This document shows, piece by piece, positions 40,167-49,597 of a DNA stretch of 64,000 bases. This stretch comes from Cupriavidus sp. P-10 (GTDB lineage Bacteria; Pseudomonadota; Gammaproteobacteria; Burkholderiales; Burkholderiaceae). The DNA is taken from assembly GCF_003402535.2 (NCBI RefSeq), contig NZ_AP025174.1, forward strand, positions 1 through 64,000, given 5' to 3'. The position numbers and the translations under genes were made by a program. The first letter of the stretch is position 1. Each line of letters opens with the position of its first letter. The notes beneath the pieces were generated by a model. That model did not search any database and had not been told where the DNA came from. It saw only the letters and a program-made list of their open reading frames with translations.

Positions 40167-40445
40167 ATGACGAAAACCGAATTGATCGACGCCATCGCGG
40201 CTGGCGTGGACGGCCTGACGAAGACCAAAGCGGAACAGGCGCTGAACGTTACCCTCAACACCATCATGGATTCGGTGGCCAAGGGTGACACCCTTAACTT
40301 GATCGGCTTTGGCAGTTTCAGCAAAGGCGAACGTTCGGAGCGTATGGCGCGCAATCCTCAGACTGGCGAAGAAATCAAGGTCGAAGCAGCCAAGACCGTG
40401 AAGTTCAAGGCGGGCCAGAAGTTCAAGGATGCCGTCAACAACTAA
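40167..40445 (+). CDS. HU-family nucleoid protein
   Basis: 92 residues, a full-length HU/IHF-type protein (MTKTELIDAIAAGVDGLTKT, GFGSFSKGERSERMARNPQT, TVKFKAGQKFKDAV). AGAAGGAG precedes the ATG. Plasmid HU proteins bend or coat DNA and can offset the load of a large plasmid on the host nucleoid proteins. Confidence 0.93.
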   Translation: MTKTELIDAIAAGVDGLTKTKAEQALNVTLNTIMDSVAKGDTLNLIGFGSFSKGERSERMARNPQTGEEIKVEAAKTVKFKAGQKFKDAVNN

Positions 40446-40524
40446 CCAGGTCAAAGCCATCGCCCTATGCGTGCTCATTGTGCTGACCCTGGCGATGTCG
40501 GTCCGCGACAATCTGCCAGCCTAG
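40429..40524 (+). CDS. Possible 31-residue membrane peptide overlapping the HU gene
   Basis: The frame MPSTTNQVKAIALCVLIVLT onward encodes one clean membrane segment and a short charged tail. It begins inside the last codons of the HU gene in another frame. Its size and coupling resemble small membrane peptides, but there is no independent ribosome-binding site. Confidence 0.35.
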   Translation: MPSTTNQVKAIALCVLIVLTLAMSVRDNLPA

Positions 40525-40573
40525 CGCGGGGGGCTACCCATCCGCTGCCACGCCTCGCGCGAAGATCTCATGC

Positions 40574-40795
40574 GTGAGCCGGGTCCGACGAAGGTCCCTG
40601 CGCGCCATGCGCGCGCAGGCGATTGCGCAGGCCAAGCGGGCACCCGCTCCGGGAACGGTCTTCGAGACAGTAAAGGACCGCATGGCAATGGCTTCTGGTC
40701 TCGCAGCCTGCCTTTTGGTGGTTGGCGGACGCATGTGGTCCGCAGACTTCCAAGGCCGTCCTCCTCGCCGGACTGTCGTCCAAAAGATGCAATAA
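40574..40795 (+). CDS. Possible small membrane protein
   Basis: 73 residues from GTG 40574, or 62 from ATG 40607. The N-terminus is strongly basic and one hydrophobic segment (AMASGLAACLLVVGG) lies near residues 38-52. No good ribosome-binding site. It is the only plausible frame in the 420 bp between the HU gene and the next promoter. Confidence 0.35.
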   Translation: MSRVRRRSLRAMRAQAIAQAKRAPAPGTVFETVKDRMAMASGLAACLLVVGGRMWSADFQGRPPRRTVVQKMQ

Positions 40796-40869
40796 ACCGC
40801 CTGGAGAAGTTCTCAGCAGACTGATCCCTAGACAGTCAACAGGCAAACGGCTATATTTTGACCACATTC

Positions 40870-40889
40870 TGTATCGTATGCATGATACG
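40870..40889 (+). promoter_or_regulatory. Plasmid-wide dyad before the polyvalent-protein operon
   Basis: TGTATC-N8-GATACG lies 58 bp before the start codon at 40948. The spacer contains ATGCAT. Confidence 0.6.
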
Positions 40890-40947
40890 CAACGTATTAC
40901 CGCGTGCCGCGATCGATGCCCTTCCAAATTGACTTCGGAGAATCGCT

Positions 40948-41451
40948 ATGTCGTACGACCAAGGCCCGCAGCCCATCCTGCGCTGTGTCCGCAAAATCGG
41001 GGAGAAGTGGTTCGAGAAGGCGGCATTCTACAAGAACACCAATCCGAATAGCCGGGCTGCCTTCTCGGGGTATATCGACCTGCTCGGGCAGGGTCGCCAG
41101 CATGTATTTGGCTTCATCAATGCCCGTCGCGACGGCGAGGGAGTGGTCATCTCACTGACCGCCAGCTATACGGACCAGGCGTCGGGCGAGATGGGGCACC
41201 GCACGGTAGCACTAGGGAGCGTGGTCAACCAACGCGGTGACGGTGGTGACGTGTACTTCGACACCATCCTGTTCAACCCGCTCAACGAAGACGAGCAGCG
41301 AATTGACGACGCCGAACCGGTGGCCGTGTACGTGACTGACGAGTGCGATCCGGACCTGCATAGGCAGTTGGGCTTTCGGCAAGCGCGACTCGCCCGTCCC
41401 AAGCGCGAATCAGCCTCGGATCTGTCTCAGCGCTTTGACGACTACCACTAA
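40948..41451 (+). CDS. Unknown 167-residue protein
   Basis: Soluble, beta-rich protein beginning MSYDQGPQPILRCVRKIGEK, with GGAG upstream. The centre (GYIDLLGQGRQHVFGFINAR) might be an OB-like or similar small barrel, but no family was recognised. It heads the operon that ends with the giant protein; 12 bases separate it from the topoisomerase-like gene. Confidence 0.65.
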   Translation: MSYDQGPQPILRCVRKIGEKWFEKAAFYKNTNPNSRAAFSGYIDLLGQGRQHVFGFINARRDGEGVVISLTASYTDQASGEMGHRTVALGSVVNQRGDGGDVYFDTILFNPLNEDEQRIDDAEPVAVYVTDECDPDLHRQLGFRQARLARPKRESASDLSQRFDDYH

Positions 41452-41463
41452 TCCTGCCCACAC

Positions 41464-42102
41464 ATGACATACACGGTAGGGCAGCGGCTTACAGGAGGCC
41501 GCGCCCGTCTGCGCGCAGCCGAGACGACGCCTCCGCGGCGATACAACGACGGCACGTTGATCTCGGCAATGACCAACATTCACCGCTTCGTTACAAACGA
41601 GGCGGATCGCCGCATTCTGCGGGACACCAGAGGGATCGGTACCGAGCGGACCCGCGACGCGATCATCGAAACATTGAAGGCACGCGGCTACCTCAAAGCC
41701 GTGAAGGGCGAGTTGCATCCGACAGACGCAGGCATCGAGTTGATCGAGAAGCTGCCACCGGAACTCAGGGACCCCGTCACTACAGCGAAGTGGGAGATGG
41801 CGCTCGGGCTCATTGCAGAAGGCAAGATGCCCGCCGCGAGCTTTGACGACATGATCCGCAAAATGTGTTGCGCACTGGTCGATGGCATGAAGGGCGTCAA
41901 GTTCGATCTCTCAAAGATGGGCGCACAACAAGACGCGGATGCAAAGCCCCGCTCGGAGGTCGATCAATCCTTGCCCGGGCATGGTGCTGCCTGTCCGAAG
42001 TGCGGCAAGGGAACGATGACGGGCCGACGCCTGGCCTCCGGGAAGAAGCTGGTGAGCTGCTCCGCCTACCCGGCATGCAAACACACTACATGGATCGACT
42101 GA
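41464..42102 (+). CDS. Free-standing C-terminal part of a topoisomerase III-like protein
   Basis: 212 residues. Residues about 20-120 match the end of the type IA topoisomerase core (TTPPRRYNDGTLISAMTNIH, then RGIGTERTRDAIIETLKARG). The last 37 form a topoisomerase zinc finger (CPKCGKG ... CSAYPACKHTTW). The Toprim domain and catalytic tyrosine are absent, so it cannot cut DNA as an ordinary topoisomerase. Upstream sequence shows no remnant of the missing part, and the gene fits tightly in its operon. It therefore looks like a dedicated DNA-binding or accessory protein rather than a fresh truncation. Confidence 0.8.
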   Translation: MTYTVGQRLTGGRARLRAAETTPPRRYNDGTLISAMTNIHRFVTNEADRRILRDTRGIGTERTRDAIIETLKARGYLKAVKGELHPTDAGIELIEKLPPELRDPVTTAKWEMALGLIAEGKMPAASFDDMIRKMCCALVDGMKGVKFDLSKMGAQQDADAKPRSEVDQSLPGHGAACPKCGKGTMTGRRLASGKKLVSCSAYPACKHTTWID

Positions 42103-42103
42103 C

Positions 42104-42532
42104 ATGAACGCCATCGCGACGATTGCGAAGACAAAGTACCTTTCCATGGTCGCGGATCTGGCGGGAGAGCGAGCGTCGTCGCTGCTGCTTCTCGCCAACC
42201 ATGCAATGGGCTCTGTCGACCTGGTCGGTTCTCACAGCGACAGCGAAGTCGCGACGTTGCGCCTTAGCGGTGACGTCATCGAGTTCTTCTGCTATCTCGG
42301 CGTCCACGGGACCATCTACCCGAGATTTGCCCTTGATGCGGGATCACGCATGCATTCTCTGACGGGGCAGCCATACACCGAAGACAGCGTCATTCGGCTG
42401 CTTCGGACATGCATCCGGAGCGCGAGTGCACTGCGCATCGAAGACGACTCCTCCTTGTTTGACCCGGAGGACGAAACCTTCATCGTAGACCCCGCGTTAG
42501 AAGAAGAGTTGCACGAAGTTCACAATACCTAA
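42104..42532 (+). CDS. Unknown 142-residue protein
   Basis: Soluble protein, acidic towards its C-terminus (DEDDSSLFDPEDETF region). It starts one base after the preceding stop. No domain recognised. Conserved-looking hydrophobic helices fill the first 40 residues but are not long enough for a membrane segment. Confidence 0.6.
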   Translation: MNAIATIAKTKYLSMVADLAGERASSLLLLANHAMGSVDLVGSHSDSEVATLRLSGDVIEFFCYLGVHGTIYPRFALDAGSRMHSLTGQPYTEDSVIRLLRTCIRSASALRIEDDSSLFDPEDETFIVDPALEEELHEVHNT

Positions 42533-42544
42533 GAAGCAAACATC

Positions 42545-42772
42545 ATGTCCCTGGACGAAAACGTCGAACTCACCCGCAAGCTGCAGCAAGCGGGACGGAA
42601 TCTGGTGCGGTTGAGCCGCTACGGCGCACTCGGTATCACGCCAAGCCGGGATAACCTACAGAAGGCAGCGGACTATTTCGATTCGATCTCCGCAAAGCTC
42701 GAGCCAGTTCTCAAGAGCGTTGAGGCTAGCAAGGCCGTTCAGCGCGTGCGGCCTCTCGGCATGAGGGGGTAG
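42545..42772 (+). CDS. Unknown 75-residue helical protein
   Basis: A small, predicted all-helical protein (MSLDENVELTRKLQQAGRNL onward) located two bases before the giant gene. No recognised family. Its place suggests joint expression with the polyvalent protein. Confidence 0.6.
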   Translation: MSLDENVELTRKLQQAGRNLVRLSRYGALGITPSRDNLQKAADYFDSISAKLEPVLKSVEASKAVQRVRPLGMRG

Positions 42773-42774
42773 TC

Positions 42775-45700
42775 ATGGCCGTGCGTCGCTGGGTCGATCT
42801 TTCGCGCTACGATGGCGCAGAAATGCTCATTGCAACCGGATGCCCACCGGACGGCGGACATCGCCTGGCAGTGCGCAACTACATCCGGAGTGATCTTTCG
42901 CAGTTCGGCTTCACAAAGCTGCAGGACAATGTGTGGCTCGGAAGCGTCCCCTCGTTCAAGACGAGCGACCTGCGAAAGTGGTTTCCGGGTTTCGACCCCG
43001 CTCGCGACGTTCGCGAGTTTGACGCCACAACCTTCCTCGTGGGTTACGAGGATCTGGACCTTGCAAACGCCGACTTCCAGCTGGACGACCTGATGGCGAA
43101 GGCCGCAGACGCAGGAAACCATCTTAGTCGCGACGAGCAGGCACGCCGCGCCCGCGACGAGGCAACGCCAGAGCAAATTGCCGGCGTGCTTGCGGATTTC
43201 CCGAGTAGCGGGGCTCTGCTGGCCCAGACGCGAAGCTACACCGACGAGGTACTCGAGAGAGCGCTGGCCGGACTTACGCTGCCGGAAGATGCGGCGGCAA
43301 GAGGGGAAGCCCTGCAGCCGCTCCTCGGCCAGAAGCGCCAGACACTGCAAGCTCTGGCCGACCGCTACGATGAGTTGCAGACCCGGGGTCTCGATGCCAT
43401 CTCGGACTACGACATCCTCATCGCCTTCCAAGGCAAGGCGCTCTTCGCGCTGAGGGGGTCGCTGAACTACCAGCGAAGTCTCATCAACGACGAGCTTGAC
43501 CAGGTCTTGGCGTTGACCGTAGCCGCCAGAGAAGCGGAGGCGCAGGTCCAGGCCGAAGCAGAAGCCAGGCAGCGTTCCGGGCGCGAACTGGTCGCCCGTA
43601 AGGGTGACGTCCTGGTTGACGAGAATGGCGAGAACGCCTGGCGGGTCAAGCACGATGTTGCCACCGACAACCCGTTCATCGTGTATGTCACGGTGAACCG
43701 CGATCAGCTGGGCGAGCGGACCAAATCCGTCACCGCTGACGAGTTCCGCATGCGAGTCGCCGAGAACAAGGCGTTCCGTGCGAAGGCGAGCGATCCGACC
43801 CACGAGAACAAGACACCGGGGACTAACGTTCAATGGGCAACGCTTGGGGAATGGGTGAAGGGTTGGCGAGCCCTCGACCGACGCGCCGCTTCTACAAAGA
43901 GGCACGAGCAGTTGCAAAGTCATGTCGACGCGCTAGCCAGCAAGGTCGACGTCATTACCTCCGAAGGGAAGGAGTCAGTCCTTGTTGCCGCGAAGCGGCT
44001 GATTGAACAACTTCAGCCCCCGCGCGGCACGCGCGAGCATCATCCGACCACAGAAATCCTGCACCGTGTCGGCACGAAGCTGAATCAGGTTCGAAACGCG
44101 GCCCGCGACGCGCATTACCAAGAGCGGCTAGCCACCGCGAAGGCCATCGGCCAGGCGAACGGCATGCAGAAGCCGGAGTACAGCGATGGCTCCTCGTGGG
44201 AGAAGGGGAGTCGTAGAGATGACACCTACATAGAACTACGAGTCTATAGCCCGCTGCATAGCGGCAAGACAAAATACTCCGTGGTCCGCTTCTTCGGCGG
44301 CGAGTATGCGAGTGGAACCTACGATACTCCGGGGCAGGCAGACCAGGCCATTAAAGCGCAGGATCGGGCGGAGTTCGAGGCTATCGGCGATCCGACCGCG
44401 AGGGCGAAGGCCCGCATTGCAGCAGCCGACCAGATCGCGAAGGCTGCCGGCCTGATGCCATCTGGCGAAGTCGGCTGCGACTGGGAACACCCCAGCCGCA
44501 GCGACGGTCTCGCTCTGTCCGCGCACGCCGGGCCCGGCACCACCAGTGTGTTCACGGTCTCCCGCCTGAAGGACGGCGGCTACGAGTACAGCAAGCACGA
44601 TGACCTGGCAGCCGTGGAGAGCGTCTTGTCGCAGTGGTCGCGCGAGGCGGATACAGACGATCAGCTGGATGACGATGCAAAGGCGGGGCGGCTGCGTCAA
44701 TTTGCGATAGCCATGCGCTCCCTTGGCCTTGAAATGGATGGGCTGAACCCGCGCAGCTGGTCAGTGGATCTCGGCAGTGGACACGAAGTCCACGCCGCGC
44801 TGGACGCCAATAGCACTACGATCCAAGTACGCAGGCTGGCGTGGGAAGAATGGGTCGAGGAATGGGAAGGCCAATATTCCGCTGAGGCCACGCGCCTGGT
44901 CGGTGATTTTGTCCGCCACGCCATGGAGGCGCCAGCGACAGAGGATGATACTGAGGCGGAGGAGGATGGCGAGCAGGATTGGCGCGCCACGGTATTGCAG
45001 GAGCGCGTAAGCCGGCGCGTCACGGCACTGCAAGAGCGCGTGAGCCGGTTTGCGTCCGGCATGTCGCGCGCCAAGGACTTCCATCCTGTAGCCCGCGCTG
45101 AGCATGGCGTTGGCGTCGACATTGGCGAGCTGTCCGATGTCGCCCTGCGCGAACTCGCGGACCGTGTTGTGAACATGCGAGCGCAAGTCTTCGTTGACTC
45201 CGGTGCGTTCGGTCTCTTCAAGCGCGGCCTCAAGAGCGGGGATGTGCGACCAATGGATTTCGATGCGGTGCTCAAGAAGTACGAGCAACTGCAACAGTAC
45301 ATTGCCGAAGCCAACCCTTCGGAGGAAAAGATCACGCCTCCCATGTTGGTGATGCCGGATGTGGTGGGCGATCAAGCTGCATCCCTCGACCTGGTGAAGC
45401 AGTATCGGGACTGGATCAAGGTCGAGACCGCGTTTCAGGTGTCGCAGCCAGTCGTGCCACTGCAGCGCGGCGATCTGTCGCTCTCCGAAGCCTACGCGAG
45501 AGTGGTCGAGATTCTCGGGAGCGACCGCTTCATCGTCGGGATTCCGTCGAACGCTGCTGCCATCACGTCAGACGAGTTCATCGCATTCCTGCGAGAGTGC
45601 AAGCCCAAGGCCGTTCATATTCTGGGCGCGCTGGCTGACAGCCGCCTTGCGCCGCGGCTGCAGCAGATCGTTGAGGCCGGCGTGGATGCCGACATCGAGG

Positions 45701-48700
45701 TATCGGCTGATGCGAATATCCTGCGTAGCAAGATCCTCACGAAGGATGCGCCAGCAGACGGGCGGGCCGCGCGCATTGAGAAGGTGTTAAGCCAGGCGGC
45801 AATCCAGGCAGACCTCGCACAGGCGCAGCGTGCCAAAGAGCGGGAAGCTGACGCGCGTGATGCCGCGGGCACTACGACGGAGGATCTCGATGCTGCTGTG
45901 GAGGCAGCTAAGGCGGCAGCTTCGTTCGCCGAGGCCGGCTTTTCGGTGGAAGCGGACGGTCGATTCAGGAAGGTGCTCTTCCGAGGAAAGCACGTTTGCT
46001 CTGTAGAGGGGAAGCTGACCCGTGGCGTTCTCCTGGCTGCCTTGCAAGGTAACGCCGAGGCCGAGCGTCAGCGTGTCGACGTGCTTCTCGAAGTCGCCAG
46101 TATCCGCCGCGGTGAGCACTCCGGATTCCGGGGCCTCAGTGACGCCGTCGCCAATGCCGATTTCTTCTTGTCGCAGTATGCCCGGGAGAAGCCAGAGTTG
46201 GCGAAGGCCGCAGCGGCCGCATGGCTTGGTCAGCCGGAGCACTACAGCGCGGTCAGCGGCTTGTCTCCCGACCGGGTGCGGCAGTTGGGCAACTACCTCT
46301 TCGCGCAGCATAAGATCGCGATTGCGAATCAAGAGGCTGAACGCTCGCGGGCCCTGGCCCATGAAGCGGAGCCTCAACCTGACTCCCAACTGGCTGGGAA
46401 AGCCGACAGCGAGGCCGAACGCATCACCCACTGGGCTGAGATGTTCGGCGCGATCAAGTACAAACTCGCGACCGATCCGGAATGGCGGGCGTCTGCAGCG
46501 TCGCAGGTGTCGGGCGAAACGCCAGATGCTGCGGTGATGGAGCAGCGCGCCAAACTGGTGCTGGAAGCCGCTGTGTCGCTGTTTCAGACAGACAAGGCGA
46601 GCGTGGACGACTACGCCGAGCTGGTCAGGATCTGGGACGAGCACCCGGCGCAGTTTGCCGGCTTAGTGAGCGTCCTGCTCGCTAGCGAGCCGAAGGCCGC
46701 GCTCTGGCGCGAGCGAACCGCAGACCTGGAGGAGAATGAGCGCTATCGGTGCGGCCATTGGGTAAGCGTACCTGACACGCTTGTCTCCAGCGAGGCACTC
46801 GCCAACACGCTGGCGGCGGCGTACAGAGGTGTCGACTTAGACAATCACTACCAGGCCGTGCAGTCCGGCGATGACTGGTGCGTCGAGATCCGCTTCCGGG
46901 GGACCGACCAGTATGACATCTACCGCAACGATCTCGACTACTTCCGCGAGCAGGGAACTCTGGAAACGGCTGGGCTGTTTGAGTTCATCCGGACCGATAC
47001 GCGCCTGCAAGCCGGCGAGTTTGAGCGGCTGCTCGCCTACGCTGGTTTCGAGTCAGATGCGGACGCGGAGGAAGGTGGCCACCGGCTAAGCGAAGACGAA
47101 GCGCGGGCAGCGGCGGTGGCTTACGTCGCCTTTCTCATGAGGCATGAAAGGCTCGCCGTCCCAGAGTCGGTGATGCCCGGAATCTACAAGGGTCACTCGT
47201 TCCAGACATGGGCAGGCGCAGGGGCTGGTGTTCGGGCAAAGCACCTCATGGTCGATGCGCCATTGGGTCATCAGTTTCCCCTTGCAAGCCTTTGGAAGGA
47301 AGCGCAAGCCGCCATTGAGAGCGAGAAGAGTGCTGCCGTCGCAGCACAGAACCGGGACGCCGCAGACGACGCGCTCACCGAGGAGCAACCGGTCCGCCGC
47401 CGACGTTCGGCCAAGAATCCTGACGCGGCGCGAGAGCGCATCGAAGATGCTGGGGAGAAGATCGGGGGAGCCCGCAAGGACTTCTACAACTCCGCCTTGC
47501 GTGTTGAAGATCTGGCCGACATGAACGACCGGGAGAAGCTGGAGCTGGTCACGAAAGACAACGTGTGGCCGTCACGATCCCTAGCCGATTATCGCGAGAG
47601 CGGCGTCGATGCCAGAGTCGCGCTCTTCGTCCAGACGATGCGCCGCGAGTTTCCCGCCGCGCCCAAGCAACTTGACCATGTCGAGATCTATGTCGACATG
47701 GCGCGAAAGCTCCAGGATCTTGCGGTCAGGATTAAGACGAAGGACGATCTTTCCGCATTCGAGGATGGCTTGGTTAGTGCTGGTCTTCTGGTGCGAGAGG
47801 AGCGGCCCCATGGGACCTCGCGCTCTATCCCGACCGAGTATGGCGAGATGATCTATGCCGCTTCGCGCAGTGGTTTCAGGTTCGTCAACCGCTACCTGTT
47901 CGATGCTGAGGACGGATACAGGGCAGCCGCCTATCCGTATCACTCGAAGCAATTCAAGATTGGTGACGAGTGGCAATGTCCGCGAGATATGGATTCGGAA
48001 GGGTTCTACGACTTTCTCGAGGCCCAACGGCAGCAGACCGCGGAGAAGCGCAAGCAGACCATGGAAAACCGAGAGAGCGGGGATGCAGACAAGCAGGCAC
48101 TGGCGCGTCCGCACCTCGCAAAGGTGATCCGCGACGGACTGCCCGATGAGCGCCGTGGTCGCAATATCGCGCCCGATGACCTACTGAATGATTTCGGCTT
48201 CCGTGCTTGCGAATTCGGAAACTGGCTGCCGGATACCGAACGACAAGACGTCCTGAACCGCGCCTACGATGCCTTGTGTACCCTGGCGCGCGTGCTTGAT
48301 GTGAAAGAGCAGGCCCTAAGCCTTGACGGCACCCTGGCTCTGGCGTTCGGATCGCGCGGCGTCGGGCGGGCCCTTGCGCACTACGAGTGCGCTCGAAAGG
48401 TCATCAACCTCACGCGACTTCGCGGGGCCGGCGCGCTGGCGCATGAATGGTGGCACGCGTTTGATGATTATGTGGGCGAGAAGCTGAAGGCGGAGGCGTC
48501 TGAGAAGCGTGCGCCCATGGCGCCAACGCTCACGAACACATACTTCGCATCTGAATTGTTCCTCGCCGTGCAGCGTGGCCGGCGACGGGGTGACTTCAAG
48601 ACAGCGATCTACGCGAACTGGAACAAGCTGCCCGCGGACATGGAAGAGATGCGCCCCCTACTGAAGCTGGTCGATTCGATCAGCACCCGGGCGTGGTCTG

Positions 48701-49395
48701 ACGAGGAAGTCCTTCGCGCCGTGCAAAATGACCTGGCGAAAGAGGAGCGTGCGCTGCTTACCTCGCTGGAGAATATCCTCCTGGCCGCGCAGCCTGGTGC
48801 GTCAATGGAGATCGTTAAACAGACTTCCCGGAAGTATCTCGACCAGCTACGGCTTGAAGCCAACGATCCGGACGCGCGAAAGTGCGTTTGGACGAAGCAT
48901 CCGCTGCAGGAAGCTTTGCGAGAGCTTCCGGTGGTGGGACTTACCGGCAAGGCGAAAGCGGACCATGACATTCGCCTGATGGTGCTAGGCAAGCATATCC
49001 GTGGCTACATTCAGGCCTACGCGCTTTGCAGCGATGATGCGCTGCGCCGGGAGTGTGCCTATGCGCAGAATCGCGCCTATACGCAGTACGCCGTCAGTGC
49101 CCAGCACTTCGACAAGAAGAAGGCGCAGCCGTACTGGTCACAGATGCGAGAGCTGACGGCTCGCGCCTTCGAAAGCTACGTTCAGGACCAGGTCGAGGCA
49201 AATGGCTGGCGGGAGGACTATCTTGTTCACGGCACGGAGGAATCCGCGCATGACATGCGGCCACATTCAGCGTATCCCACCGGTAGGGATCGAGTGACGA
49301 TCAACACCGCTATGAAGGACTTCCTCGACGTCGCACGTACAAAGTTCGAGATGGCGCCACTGGCCAGTCAAACACTGCGGCCAAAGGCCGCGTAG
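42775..49395 (+). CDS. Giant polyvalent protein with TGT/DpdA-like and LPD1 zincin domains
   Basis: 2206 residues, no signal sequence. Residues about 800-985 follow the order of motifs of tRNA-guanine/DNA transglycosylases: FVDSGAF (Asp808), LVMPDVVGD (Asp862), IVGIPSNAA (about 920-928), VHILGAL (His948) and a late acidic segment DIEVSAD (Asp973). Near the C-terminus FGFRACEFGNWLP, SLDGTLALAFGSRGVGRALA and ALAHEWWHAFDDY form the large polyvalent domain LPD1, with a zincin motif HEWWH at 1890-1894. Other regions are helical linkers with a small tandem repeat. Such proteins are carried into recipients by phages and conjugative elements and are thought to counter host defence. The transglycosylase reading is from motif order and is inference. 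Confidence 0.75.
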   Translation: MAVRRWVDLSRYDGAEMLIATGCPPDGGHRLAVRNYIRSDLSQFGFTKLQDNVWLGSVPSFKTSDLRKWFPGFDPARDVREFDATTFLVGYEDLDLANADFQLDDLMAKAADAGNHLSRDEQARRARDEATPEQIAGVLADFPSSGALLAQTRSYTDEVLERALAGLTLPEDAAARGEALQPLLGQKRQTLQALADRYDELQTRGLDAISDYDILIAFQGKALFALRGSLNYQRSLINDELDQVLALTVAAREAEAQVQAEAEARQRSGRELVARKGDVLVDENGENAWRVKHDVATDNPFIVYVTVNRDQLGERTKSVTADEFRMRVAENKAFRAKASDPTHENKTPGTNVQWATLGEWVKGWRALDRRAASTKRHEQLQSHVDALASKVDVITSEGKESVLVAAKRLIEQLQPPRGTREHHPTTEILHRVGTKLNQVRNAARDAHYQERLATAKAIGQANGMQKPEYSDGSSWEKGSRRDDTYIELRVYSPLHSGKTKYSVVRFFGGEYASGTYDTPGQADQAIKAQDRAEFEAIGDPTARAKARIAAADQIAKAAGLMPSGEVGCDWEHPSRSDGLALSAHAGPGTTSVFTVSRLKDGGYEYSKHDDLAAVESVLSQWSREADTDDQLDDDAKAGRLRQFAIAMRSLGLEMDGLNPRSWSVDLGSGHEVHAALDANSTTIQVRRLAWEEWVEEWEGQYSAEATRLVGDFVRHAMEAPATEDDTEAEEDGEQDWRATVLQERVSRRVTALQERVSRFASGMSRAKDFHPVARAEHGVGVDIGELSDVALRELADRVVNMRAQVFVDSGAFGLFKRGLKSGDVRPMDFDAVLKKYEQLQQYIAEANPSEEKITPPMLVMPDVVGDQAASLDLVKQYRDWIKVETAFQVSQPVVPLQRGDLSLSEAYARVVEILGSDRFIVGIPSNAAAITSDEFIAFLRECKPKAVHILGALADSRLAPRLQQIVEAGVDADIEVSADANILRSKILTKDAPADGRAARIEKVLSQAAIQADLAQAQRAKEREADARDAAGTTTEDLDAAVEAAKAAASFAEAGFSVEADGRFRKVLFRGKHVCSVEGKLTRGVLLAALQGNAEAERQRVDVLLEVASIRRGEHSGFRGLSDAVANADFFLSQYAREKPELAKAAAAAWLGQPEHYSAVSGLSPDRVRQLGNYLFAQHKIAIANQEAERSRALAHEAEPQPDSQLAGKADSEAERITHWAEMFGAIKYKLATDPEWRASAASQVSGETPDAAVMEQRAKLVLEAAVSLFQTDKASVDDYAELVRIWDEHPAQFAGLVSVLLASEPKAALWRERTADLEENERYRCGHWVSVPDTLVSSEALANTLAAAYRGVDLDNHYQAVQSGDDWCVEIRFRGTDQYDIYRNDLDYFREQGTLETAGLFEFIRTDTRLQAGEFERLLAYAGFESDADAEEGGHRLSEDEARAAAVAYVAFLMRHERLAVPESVMPGIYKGHSFQTWAGAGAGVRAKHLMVDAPLGHQFPLASLWKEAQAAIESEKSAAVAAQNRDAADDALTEEQPVRRRRSAKNPDAARERIEDAGEKIGGARKDFYNSALRVEDLADMNDREKLELVTKDNVWPSRSLADYRESGVDARVALFVQTMRREFPAAPKQLDHVEIYVDMARKLQDLAVRIKTKDDLSAFEDGLVSAGLLVREERPHGTSRSIPTEYGEMIYAASRSGFRFVNRYLFDAEDGYRAAAYPYHSKQFKIGDEWQCPRDMDSEGFYDFLEAQRQQTAEKRKQTMENRESGDADKQALARPHLAKVIRDGLPDERRGRNIAPDDLLNDFGFRACEFGNWLPDTERQDVLNRAYDALCTLARVLDVKEQALSLDGTLALAFGSRGVGRALAHYECARKVINLTRLRGAGALAHEWWHAFDDYVGEKLKAEASEKRAPMAPTLTNTYFASELFLAVQRGRRRGDFKTAIYANWNKLPADMEEMRPLLKLVDSISTRAWSDEEVLRAVQNDLAKEERALLTSLENILLAAQPGASMEIVKQTSRKYLDQLRLEANDPDARKCVWTKHPLQEALRELPVVGLTGKAKADHDIRLMVLGKHIRGYIQAYALCSDDALRRECAYAQNRAYTQYAVSAQHFDKKKAQPYWSQMRELTARAFESYVQDQVEANGWREDYLVHGTEESAHDMRPHSAYPTGRDRVTINTAMKDFLDVARTKFEMAPLASQTLRPKAA
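44983..45048 (+). repeat. 33-bp tandem repeat inside the giant gene
   Basis: Two in-frame units (44983-45015, 45016-45048) encode nearly the same 11 residues ending LQERVSR. The copies differ mainly at synonymous positions, so the duplication is not recent. It lies just before the TGT-like domain and probably forms a coiled-coil linker. Confidence 0.6.
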
Positions 49396-49402
49396 GAGCG
49401 AG

Positions 49403-49597
49403 ATGACAATGCTGATCCGGTTCCTGAGCGCGGCCCAGGAATACCTGTCGCCCGAAGAGTGGGACTATTTCAAAGGCCGATATATGTCGGCCACGGCCCC
49501 TGCACCAGTAGCTGACGGAGAGCCGGCAGCCGAGATGCGGGACCGCATCCTGCGCAAACTCCGGGAGGGGAGAAGCAATGTCGCAAGCTGTGCTTGA
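49403..49597 (+). CDS. Unknown 64-residue protein
   Basis: Starts at ATG 49403 behind GGAG, eight bases after the giant gene. The sequence MTMLIRFLSAAQEYLSPEEW leads to a charged C-terminus. It overlaps the next gene by 20 bases. No family recognised. Confidence 0.5.
   Translation: MTMLIRFLSAAQEYLSPEEWDYFKGRYMSATAPAPVADGEPAAEMRDRILRKLREGRSNVASCA

Noticed and set aside
42739..43923. Leftward open frame of 394 codons opposite the start of the giant gene
   Set aside because: Antisense to the polyvalent protein and without a recognisable domain or ribosome-binding site.
45787..46644. Leftward open frame of 285 codons within the giant gene
   Set aside because: Antisense shadow; composition and lack of signals argue against a gene.
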